From Parabacteroides sp. 52 (GTDB lineage Bacteria > Bacteroidota > Bacteroidia > Bacteroidales > Tannerellaceae), in assembly GCF_010500925.1 (NCBI RefSeq), contig NZ_QVMG01000004.1, forward strand, positions 62,001 to 126,000: DNA of 64,000 nucleotides. The letters run 5' to 3'. The stretch's first letter is position 1; every line of letters starts with the position of its first letter. The notes under the pieces are model-generated. The model was given only the letters and a program-made list of their open reading frames with translations. It had not been told where the DNA came from and made no database searches. This document shows positions 57,927 through 64,000 of the stretch, piece by piece. Both the position numbers and the translations under genes were made by a program.

Positions 57927-58289
57927 TTATTTTTTACCTTTCTTAATCTGTTCGATCAGTTCCTGCAATTCCTCTACCGTCAGTTCTTCATCTTCGATCA
58001 GCGAAGAAACGACGGACGTATACGAATTGCCGAAAAAACGATGTACGACATTGTTCAGGGAACTTTTCCGGTACTGTTCCTGTGTCACCAATGCATAATA
58101 TTGATAGGTATTCCCATAGGCTTTATACCCGATATAACCTTTCTCTTCCAAGGTGCGCACGATGGTAGATAAGGTATTGTAATGGGGTTTGGGCTCTTCT
58201 TGCAGTTCGAGTAACTCTTTGATAAACAAAGGCCCTTTGTTCCAAAAATAAGAAAGAATTTCTTCTTCTTTCGGGGTTAACTTTTTCAT
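57927..58289 (-). CDS. BlaI/MecI/CopY-family transcriptional repressor
   Basis: A 120-residue winged-helix regulator: LTPKEEEILSYFWNKGP and the recognition-helix region PHYNTLSTIVRTLEEKGYI match the family, with a C-terminal dimerisation part (VVSSLIEDEELTVEELQELI). It should repress itself and the M56 gene that follows. A 23-bp perfect dyad covers the -33 box of its promoter. The signal is unknown; no beta-lactamase gene is present, so a resistance role is not implied. Confidence 0.93.
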   Translation of the reverse strand: MKKLTPKEEEILSYFWNKGPLFIKELLELQEEPKPHYNTLSTIVRTLEEKGYIGYKAYGNTYQYYALVTQEQYRKSSLNNVVHRFFGNSYTSVVSSLIEDEELTVEELQELIEQIKKGKK

Positions 58290-58318
58290 ATTATCTGACT
58301 TCTGTTTTATTGTGGTTT

Positions 58319-58348
58319 CAAATATAACTATAAATAATGTAAGATCAA
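58319..58348 (-). promoter_or_regulatory. Bacteroidetes-type promoter of the BlaI/M56 operon
   Basis: Minus strand: TTG (58348-58346), 19 bases, TATATTTG (58326-58319). The -7 box and the spacing are consensus. The TTG lies inside the operator dyad. Confidence 0.8.
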
Positions 58349-58366
58349 CTATAAGTTATAGTTGAT
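58344..58366. promoter_or_regulatory. Probable BlaI-type operator dyad
   Basis: A perfect 23-bp palindrome: half ATCAACTATAA, centre G, then the complement half. The octamer AACTATAA occurs at 58326-58333 and 58347-58354, and a two-mismatch copy GACTATAT at 58368-58375. The spacing is exactly 21 bp, which is two DNA turns. Confidence 0.75.
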
Positions 58367-58418
58367 TGACTATATTTAACAGTTGAAACTGTTTCGTTGA
58401 AAGCCTGAGTACCCTGCA

Positions 58419-58450
58419 TTTGCTTCTATTTCCCCCTTTTTTTATCTTTG
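58419..58450 (+). promoter_or_regulatory. Bacteroidetes-type promoter of the GroES-like gene
   Basis: TTTG (58419-58422), 20 bases, TATCTTTG (58443-58450), a consensus match; the start codon follows 28 bases later. Confidence 0.8.
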
Positions 58451-58478
58451 CGGGAGATTATTCTAAAAACAAACGATT

Positions 58479-58865
58479 ATGCAATTGTCCATTGACCAGA
58501 AAGATATCGATAAGTTTCTTATGATTGGTGATAAGGTTCTGATTAAGCCGAAAAATCCACAAAGCCAAACGAAATCGGGGCTTTATTTGCCACCCTCCGT
58601 GCAGGAAGGGGAAAAAATACAATCCGGTTATATCATCAAAGCGGGTCCTGGTTATCCTCTTCCCTCTCAAGTGGAGGAACCGGAGGTATGGAAAAAGAAA
58701 AAGGAGGAAGAGGTGCATTATCTTCCTTTGCAGGCGCGTGAAGGGGATTTGGCTGTCTATCTGCAAAATGCAACCTATGAGATTCAGTTCAATGAAGAGA
58801 AGTACCTGATCGTGCCTCATTCGGCTATTCTGATGCTTGTTCGGGATGAGGGATTGTTCGAATAG
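58479..58865 (+). CDS. GroES-like (Cpn10-fold) protein, orphan
   Basis: A 128-residue cytosolic protein with GroES-type beta-barrel pattern: FLMIGDKVLIKPKNPQSQTKSGLYLP at the N-terminus, GYIIKAGPG, and YLIVPHSAILMLV at the end. It is longer than the usual 90-97 residues because of a charged insert (EEPEVWKKKKEEEVHYLPL, about 67-85). No groEL is adjacent, so it is probably not the main GroES. It may be a divergent co-chaperone or a member of a Bacteroidetes GroES-like group of unknown role. Single gene with its own strong promoter. Confidence 0.85.
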   Translation: MQLSIDQKDIDKFLMIGDKVLIKPKNPQSQTKSGLYLPPSVQEGEKIQSGYIIKAGPGYPLPSQVEEPEVWKKKKEEEVHYLPLQAREGDLAVYLQNATYEIQFNEEKYLIVPHSAILMLVRDEGLFE

Positions 58866-58910
58866 GGGCTTTTCTTTTGTCAGAATACTTTAATATTCAT
58901 ATAATTAATG

Positions 58911-58918
58911 TACTTTTG
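58911..58918 (+). promoter_or_regulatory. Candidate -7 element for the NfnA-like gene
   Basis: TACTTTTG, 38 bases before the start at 58957; it matches TAnnTTTG. The -33 TTG is not clear. Confidence 0.5.
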
Positions 58919-58956
58919 TTGCGAAAAAGTAAAAGAAACTATCAATAAAGCAATTC

Positions 58957-59754
58957 ATGAGTAAGATTGTAAGTAAAGAACAATTCTCTGCCAATGTAGT
59001 GAAACTGGAGGTAGAGGCACCTCTTATCGCCCGTTCCCGTAAAGCTGGTCACTTTGTTATTGTGCGCCTGGGAGAAAAGGGAGAACGCATTCCGCTGACC
59101 ATTGCCGGAGCTGATATAGAAAAAGGAACGATCACGCTGGTTATTCAGGCAGTGGGAGAGTCGTCTCAAAAAATATGTGCCTTGAATGTAGGCGACGAGA
59201 TCACTGACCTGGTCGGTCCTTTGGGGCAAGCTACACATGTAGAGAAAGTCGGAACAGTTGTTTGTGCCGGTGGAGGTGTCGGTGTGGCTCCTTTGATGCC
59301 TATCGTGGAGGCCTTTCACAAAGCCGGTAACCGGGTGATTGTCGTATTGGCTGCCCGTACCAAGGAGTTGGTCATTCTGGAGGAACAGATGCGTGCCCAT
59401 TCCGATGAGGTGATCGTGATGACTGACGATGGTTCGCAGGGCACCCAAGGTTTGGTAACCGATGGTATAGAAAGTGTAATCAAACGGGAGAAAGTCGATC
59501 TCTGTGTCACGATCGGTCCGGCTATCATGATGAAATTCGTCGCTGCCTTGACAAAAAAATACGAGATACCTACGGTCTCTTCTCTGAATACGATTATGGT
59601 GGACGGAACCGGTATGTGTGGTGCCTGCCGTGTTAGTGTTGGAGGCAAGACTAAATTTGTTTGCGTCGATGGTCCCGAGTTTGATGCGCATCAGGTCGAT
59701 TTCGATGAAATGATCATGCGCCTGGGTGCTTATCGGGATTTGGAAAAGAAATAA
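58957..59754 (+). CDS. NfnA-like ferredoxin-NADP reductase subunit (FAD, [2Fe-2S])
   Basis: A 265-residue flavoprotein related to dihydroorotate dehydrogenase electron-transfer subunits and to NfnA/SudB. FAD part: GHFVIVRLGEKGERIPLTIAG (in part); NAD-binding part: CAGGGVGVAPLMPI; and a C-terminal [2Fe-2S] site DGTGMCGACRVSVGG followed by FVCVDGPEF. The partner NfnB-like gene starts 17 bases later. In Thermotoga and Clostridium the pair couples NADH, ferredoxin and NADPH; whether this one bifurcates electrons is unknown. Confidence 0.88.
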   Translation: MSKIVSKEQFSANVVKLEVEAPLIARSRKAGHFVIVRLGEKGERIPLTIAGADIEKGTITLVIQAVGESSQKICALNVGDEITDLVGPLGQATHVEKVGTVVCAGGGVGVAPLMPIVEAFHKAGNRVIVVLAARTKELVILEEQMRAHSDEVIVMTDDGSQGTQGLVTDGIESVIKREKVDLCVTIGPAIMMKFVAALTKKYEIPTVSSLNTIMVDGTGMCGACRVSVGGKTKFVCVDGPEFDAHQVDFDEMIMRLGAYRDLEKK

Positions 59755-59771
59755 TAAATCACAAAAGCTTT

Positions 59772-61244
59772 ATGACTACAGCAGAATTAATCGCCGCCCG
59801 TCGTGCCGAACCTTGGAGAGAAGCATTACGTAAAAGCAAAAAAAATAAAGAACGCACGGATATTCCCCGTGTAAAAATGAACGAATTGGATGCCGCTTAT
59901 CGCAGCCGTGTCCGTAAGGAGGAGGTCAATCTGGGACTGACCGCAGAGCAGGCTTTGGTAGAGGCACAACGTTGTTTAGACTGTGTCAACCCGACTTGCA
60001 TGGAAGGTTGTCCGGTGAATATCAATATTCCCTCTTTCATCAAACACATAGAGGTGGGAGAGTTTCTGGATGCAGCCCGGGTATTAAAAGAAACAAGTGC
60101 TTTGCCGGCTGTTTGCGGACGGGTTTGTCCGCAGGAGAAACAGTGTGAAAGTCTTTGTATACATACCAAGATGAAGAAGGAAGCGGTAGCTATCGGTTAC
60201 CTGGAACGCTTTGCTGCAGACTATGAACGGGAGAGTGGAAACATCTCTGTTCCCGAAATAGAGCAGCCGAATGGAATCAAGATTGCGGTGGTCGGTTCAG
60301 GACCTGCCGGTCTTTCTTTTGCCGGGGATATGGCCAAGCAGGGATATACAGTGACCGTCTTTGAAGCCTTGCATCAGATTGGCGGCGTATTGAAATATGG
60401 TATTCCGGAATTTCGTCTTCCCAATGCGATTGTAGATGTCGAAATAGAAGGCTTGCGTCAGATGGGGGTTCAGTTTATCTCCAACTGTATCATCGGCAAA
60501 ACGATTAGTTACGAAGATTTACATGAAGAGGGATTCAAAGGTATTTTTGTGGCCAGTGGTGCCGGTTTGCCTAACTTTATGAATATACCGGGAGAAAACC
60601 TGGTCGGGGTGATGTCGTCGAATGAATATCTGACGCGTGTAAACCTGATGGATGCCGCCGATCCGGAAAGTGATACGCCGGTATTGCAAGGGAAAAGGGT
60701 AGCTGTTATCGGTGGTGGTAATACGGCAATGGACTCTGTGCGTACGGCTCGTCGTTTGGGAGCAGAACGTGCGATGATTGTCTATCGCCGCAGCGAAGAA
60801 GAGATGCCTGCCCGCCTGGAAGAAGTAAAACATGCGAAAGAGGAAGGTATTGAATTCCTTACCTTGCATAATCCGATAGAATATCTTGGCGATGCGTCTG
60901 GTCGTGTGCAACAAATGCGTCTGCAGAAGATGGAACTGGGGGAAGCCGATGCTTCGGGACGTCGCCGTCCGGTGCCGGTAGAAGGTGCTGTGGAGACTAT
61001 AGAGGTGGATGAGGTGATCGTGAGTGTGGGAGTATCTCCCAATCCGCTTATCCCGAGTGCTTTCCAGGGCCTTGAAGTGACTAAATGGGGAACGGTGGTT
61101 GTCAATCAGGAGACCATGCAATCCGCTATTCCGGATGTATATGCCGGAGGGGATATTGTGCGTGGAGGAGCTACAGTCATCTTGGCTATGGGAGACGGGC
61201 GGAAAGCTGCTGCTGCCATGCATGCCCATTTGAAGAAAGCCTAA
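59772..61244 (+). CDS. NfnB/GltD-like NADPH-dependent oxidoreductase subunit
   Basis: A 490-residue protein of the glutamate-synthase small-subunit family. The N-terminal cysteine-rich part (RCLDCVNPTCMEGCPVNI and CGRVCPQEKQCESLC) carries two [4Fe-4S] clusters. Two nucleotide-binding sites follow: VVGSGPAGLSFAGD (FAD) and VIGGGNTAMDSVRTARR (NADPH), ending YAGGDIVRGGATVILAMGDG. No large gltB-type subunit is nearby. The upstream NfnA-like gene makes an NfnAB-type transhydrogenase more likely than a glutamate synthase. A strong terminator follows. Confidence 0.9.
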   Translation: MTTAELIAARRAEPWREALRKSKKNKERTDIPRVKMNELDAAYRSRVRKEEVNLGLTAEQALVEAQRCLDCVNPTCMEGCPVNINIPSFIKHIEVGEFLDAARVLKETSALPAVCGRVCPQEKQCESLCIHTKMKKEAVAIGYLERFAADYERESGNISVPEIEQPNGIKIAVVGSGPAGLSFAGDMAKQGYTVTVFEALHQIGGVLKYGIPEFRLPNAIVDVEIEGLRQMGVQFISNCIIGKTISYEDLHEEGFKGIFVASGAGLPNFMNIPGENLVGVMSSNEYLTRVNLMDAADPESDTPVLQGKRVAVIGGGNTAMDSVRTARRLGAERAMIVYRRSEEEMPARLEEVKHAKEEGIEFLTLHNPIEYLGDASGRVQQMRLQKMELGEADASGRRRPVPVEGAVETIEVDEVIVSVGVSPNPLIPSAFQGLEVTKWGTVVVNQETMQSAIPDVYAGGDIVRGGATVILAMGDGRKAAAAMHAHLKKA

Positions 61245-61268
61245 AGAAAATATAAACCCTGTTATATG

Positions 61269-61309
61269 CCTCGTATCTGTTCCGTAGAGAAGGGATACGA
61301 GGTTTTTTT
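61269..61309 (+). terminator. Intrinsic terminator after the NfnAB-like pair
   Basis: Stem CCTCGTATC (61269-61277) with GATACGAGG (61294-61302), followed by TTTTTTTA. Confidence 0.9.
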
Positions 61310-61313
61310 ATAT

Positions 61314-61346
61314 AAAAAAACTGCCCCAACCGATGTCAGGGCAGTT
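61314..61346 (-). terminator. Intrinsic terminator of pta-ackA
   Basis: On the minus strand the stem AACTGCCCTGA with TTGGGGCAGTT is followed by a T run (61320-61314). It backs on to the plus-strand terminator of the convergent oxidoreductase genes. Confidence 0.85.
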
Positions 61347-61414
61347 AAACACTAATCCATCATGTTTTGTAAGCTGTGAGAAAGGATTAGCATAAAGTAA
61401 ACAACTTCTCAAAA

Positions 61415-62620
61415 TTATCCTTTTTTCTCTAAAATTTCCAAGGTGTCGGATGCGATGGTATATTCTTCGTCCGTAGGAACGACCATAATGGTGACTTTGC
61501 TATCCGGGGTGCTGATTACCATCTCTTCCCCACGCATGCCGTCGTTCTTTTTCACATCTAATTTCATGCCCATGTATTCCATGTCCTGGCAAACCACTTC
61601 CCGGGTGCGCCATTGGTTTTCTCCCACACCTCCGGTGAAGATGAGGATGTCGCATCCGCCCATGGCAGCTGCATAAGCACCGATGTATTTTTTGATTCGG
61701 TAGTTATATACGTTCATGGCCAGGATCGCCCGACGATCGCCTTCTTCTATCGCTGCTTCTATCTCACGCATATCGGAAGAGATGCCGGAAAGTCCCCATA
61801 CACCGCTCTGTTTGTTGATCATATCGGAAAGTCCCTGAGAGTCTAATCCTTCTTTGTTCATCAGGAAGGAAAGAACGCCTGCATCTACATCTCCGCAACG
61901 TGTACCCATCAATAAACCTTCCACAGGGGTTAATCCCATAGAGGTGTCGATGCTCTTTCCGTCTTTAATGGCGGTGATGGAACCTCCGTTGCCTATATGA
62001 GCGGTAATGATGCGCTGTTTTTCGTAAGGAACACCTAATACATCACAGGCACGTTTGGATACATAGCGATGGCTTGTTCCGTGAAAACCGTAGCGACGGA
62101 TACCGTATTTTTTATAATATGAATAAGGCAAGCCATACATATAGGCATAATCCGGCATGGTCTGGTGGAATGCCGTATCAAATACGCCTACCTGAGGGAT
62201 GCCCGGTAATAATTTCTCCATGGCACGGATCCCTTTCAGGTTCGGTGGGTTATGCAGAGGGGCCAGGTCGATACATTCAACCATCTTGCCGATTACTTCC
62301 GGGGTGATTTCAACACTGCTGCTGAATTCTTCTGCCCCATGAACCACGCGGTGGCCTATGGCGTCAATCTCTTTGTAGGACTGAATGCAACCGTATTTTT
62401 CGTCCGTAAGGATACTTAATATAAATTCGATGGCAACCGTATGCTCCGGTAGTTCTTTTTCCAAAACGACTTTTTCGCCATTAGGTAAGGTGAATTTCAG
62501 AAAAGAGCCGGGTAATCCCAGTTTTTCAACTCCCCCTTGTGCCATCACTTCCCGATTAACCATATTGTACAATTTGTACTTTACGGATGAACTTCCACAG
62601 TTCAATACTAATATCTTCAT
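61415..62620 (-). CDS. ackA: Acetate kinase
   Basis: Converts acetyl phosphate and ADP to acetate and ATP, the energy-yielding last step of acetate formation. The 401-residue protein begins KILVLNCGSSSVKYKLY (adenosine/phosphate loop), with GHRVVHGAEEF, VFDTAFHQTMP, RYGFHGTSHRYV and IFTGGVGENQ as family signatures. It is 26 bases downstream of pta in one operon and has a terminator beyond its stop. Confidence 0.97.
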   Translation of the reverse strand: MKILVLNCGSSSVKYKLYNMVNREVMAQGGVEKLGLPGSFLKFTLPNGEKVVLEKELPEHTVAIEFILSILTDEKYGCIQSYKEIDAIGHRVVHGAEEFSSSVEITPEVIGKMVECIDLAPLHNPPNLKGIRAMEKLLPGIPQVGVFDTAFHQTMPDYAYMYGLPYSYYKKYGIRRYGFHGTSHRYVSKRACDVLGVPYEKQRIITAHIGNGGSITAIKDGKSIDTSMGLTPVEGLLMGTRCGDVDAGVLSFLMNKEGLDSQGLSDMINKQSGVWGLSGISSDMREIEAAIEEGDRRAILAMNVYNYRIKKYIGAYAAAMGGCDILIFTGGVGENQWRTREVVCQDMEYMGMKLDVKKNDGMRGEEMVISTPDSKVTIMVVPTDEEYTIASDTLEILEKKG

Positions 62621-62646
62621 TTTTAATTTATATTTTGTATCGTTTC

Positions 62647-63660
62647 TTATTTCGTTGTTTTTAATCCTATGGCCTGGTTGCTTGTGATGGCTACCATTTT
62701 GTAAATATCATCGATGGAACAACCCCGTGATAAATCGTTTACCGGAGCTCCCATTCCTTGTAAGATAGGACCAACAGCCTCAGCATCACCCAGTCGTTCT
62801 ACCAGTTTGTAGGCAATATTTCCTACTTCCAGGGTTGGGAATACCAACACATTGGCTTTTCCTGCGATCTCGCTTCCCGGAGCTTTCTTGGAACCGATGG
62901 CTTCTACCAAAGCTGCGTCGGCTTGCATTTCTCCATCTACCTTCAGGTTTGGATCCATTTCTTTGGCCAGGCGAGTGGCTTCTACAACTTTGTCTACCAT
63001 TTCATGTTTGGCACTTCCTTTGGTAGAGAAACTCAACATAGCTACACGGGGATCCATGCCTACGATAGCTTTTGTTGTCTGTGCAGTTGCAACGGCTATT
63101 TCTGCCAGTTCGGGGGCCGTAGGATTAGGCATTACAGCACAGTCGGCAAACACCAATACACCGTCTGCTCCATACGTTTTGTTTTGAACAAACATCAAAA
63201 AGGCACCGGATACAACACTCATGCCCGGAGCGGTCTTTATAATTTGTAATGCAGGACGTAAGACATCCCCGGTAGTGTTTTGAGCACCGGCAATTTCTCC
63301 ATCAGCATCCCCTGCTTTTATCATCAAACAACCTAAGTACAAAGGATCTTCTACCATCACGGCAGCCTTTTCAGGTGTCATACCCTTTTTCTGACGCAAT
63401 TGGAACAGGAGGTCGGCATACGCCTCCTTCTTTTCATGACTTTTAGGATCTACAAGAGTCGCTTTTCCTATATGTTTTAGTCCGAATTGGGCTGCCAGGC
63501 TCTGGATTTCAGCCGGGTTTCCTATTAAGATGATTTCAGCTACTTCGTCGGCCAGTAAGCGGTCGGCTGCTTTAAGGGTTCTTTCTTCTGTTCCTTCAGG
63601 AAGAACAATGCGTTGTTTGTTTGCTTTAGCGCGGGAAATAATGTCTTGCATCAAATTCAT
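62647..63660 (-). CDS. pta: Phosphate acetyltransferase
   Basis: Makes acetyl phosphate from acetyl-CoA. The 337-residue protein is the short form, with only the catalytic PTA_PTB domain and no N-terminal DRTGG part. Signatures are QRIVLPEGTEERTLKAA, GCLMIKAGDADGEIAGAQNTTGDVLRPA (given in part) and LVFPTLEVGNIAYKL. A TACTTTTG -7 element lies 54 bases upstream. It is divergent in function but same-strand with the diadenylate cyclase gene to its right. Confidence 0.97.
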   Translation of the reverse strand: MNLMQDIISRAKANKQRIVLPEGTEERTLKAADRLLADEVAEIILIGNPAEIQSLAAQFGLKHIGKATLVDPKSHEKKEAYADLLFQLRQKKGMTPEKAAVMVEDPLYLGCLMIKAGDADGEIAGAQNTTGDVLRPALQIIKTAPGMSVVSGAFLMFVQNKTYGADGVLVFADCAVMPNPTAPELAEIAVATAQTTKAIVGMDPRVAMLSFSTKGSAKHEMVDKVVEATRLAKEMDPNLKVDGEMQADAALVEAIGSKKAPGSEIAGKANVLVFPTLEVGNIAYKLVERLGDAEAVGPILQGMGAPVNDLSRGCSIDDIYKMVAITSNQAIGLKTTK

Positions 63661-63713
63661 GGCAAAAGATCGTTTTTTTATATTATTTAGTAAATGTTAG
63701 CCACTTTCGAGGA

Positions 63714-63721
63714 CAAAAGTA
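63714..63721 (-). promoter_or_regulatory. Candidate -7 element for pta
   Basis: TACTTTTG on the minus strand, matching TAnnTTTG; the -33 region lacks an aligned TTG. Confidence 0.5.
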
Positions 63722-63790
63722 CTCAAAATGCAATATAGAGATTACAAAAACAGGGGGAAATATTATCTCAAGATAACAATTTCAGAACAT

Positions 63791-64000
63791 TTAACTATTG
63801 TTTACCACTTCTCGTTCACCGGAGAGTATTTGTTGCAACTCTTCTGCCGAAACATGGATACTCATTTTGCCGTTTTGGGCAATAGAAATCTTTCCGCGTT
63901 CTTCAGAAACGATAATGACGAGGGCGTCCGTTTCCAGCGACATGCCTAATCCGGAACGGTGTCTGAGTCCCAGGTCCTTGGGTAGGTTGGCATTTTGGGC
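63791..64000 (-). CDS. cdaA: Diadenylate cyclase, C-terminal part
   Basis: The last 69 codons of a minus-strand gene that enters from the right edge; the stop TAA is at 63793-63791. The residues LGLRHRSGLGMSLETDALVI and VSEERGKISIAQNG (separate stretches) are the C-terminal half of the DAC domain, including the RHR motif that binds ATP. DAC enzymes make cyclic di-AMP from two ATP. The membrane helices of CdaA would lie outside the window, so the CdaA assignment rather than another DAC type is inferred from phylum habit. Confidence 0.85.
   Translation of the reverse strand, partial: AQNANLPKDLGLRHRSGLGMSLETDALVIIVSEERGKISIAQNGKMSIHVSAEELQQILSGEREVVNNS

Noticed and set aside
57927-58289. Beta-lactam resistance regulator
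   Set aside because: BlaI/MecI and BlaR/MecR family membership does not show resistance: there is no beta-lactamase or PBP2a gene here and the sensor lacks a penicillin-binding domain.
59772-61244. Glutamate synthase small subunit (gltD)
   Set aside because: The fold is shared, but there is no large subunit and an NfnA-like partner is directly upstream, so the NfnB-like reading is preferred.

Overview
The window looks like the chromosome of a gut Bacteroidales bacterium, most likely Parabacteroides or a close relative; the genus is inferred, not proven. The signs are SusC/SusD pairs, hybrid two-component sensors (HTCS), S-type sulfatases, DUF6242/DUF6089-type envelope proteins, and promoters of the Bacteroidetes type (TTTG or TTG about 19-20 bases before TAnnTTTG).

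Layout. 1-1909: end of an EmrA/HlyD adaptor and its EmrB-like exporter. 1935-2196: a self-contained minus-strand tRNA unit (promoter, tRNA-Gly, tRNA-Leu, terminator). 2219-7278: minus-strand housekeeping genes (pyrE, an SRPBCC protein, argH and a Rieske-like lipoprotein; then prmC, recX and comF). 7348-16553: plus-strand ribD, a DUF6242 lipoprotein, a DUF6089 protein, uppS, bamA, two Skp/OmpH chaperones and murI, which together form an envelope-biogenesis block. 16568-23112: YccF, an M23 peptidase, a META-domain lipoprotein, ybaK, tex, a cyclophilin and a small unknown.

23119-56088 is an accessory glycan-foraging island of about 33 kb. PUL 1 is susC-susD-sulfatase-sulfatase on the minus strand with a divergent HTCS. 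A large multidomain GH31 enzyme lies between the two PULs. PUL 2 is susC-susD, a convergent HTCS, and then a GlcNAc-6-sulfatase-like sulfatase, a GH20 beta-hexosaminidase and a GH2 beta-galactosidase. All three sulfatases are serine-type and need an anaerobic sulfatase-maturating enzyme encoded elsewhere. The enzyme set fits stepwise removal of sulfate, galactose and GlcNAc, and possibly core alpha-GalNAc, from host sulfated mucin O-glycans (or keratan sulfate).

56304-64000 returns to core functions: a BlaR/MecR-type M56 protein with its BlaI-type repressor and a visible operator, an orphan GroES-like protein, an NfnA/NfnB-like flavoprotein pair, pta-ackA for acetate and ATP formation, and the C-terminal end of a diadenylate cyclase.

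The most unusual non-coding signal is a family of intergenic arrays at 8468-8533, 21648-21735 and 56141-56228. They are built from 3, 4 and 4 directly abutting 22-bp palindromic units with consensus half-site aTTGCYGAnnn. The period is exactly 22 bp at all three loci, and the gene orientation differs at each (tandem, divergent, convergent).
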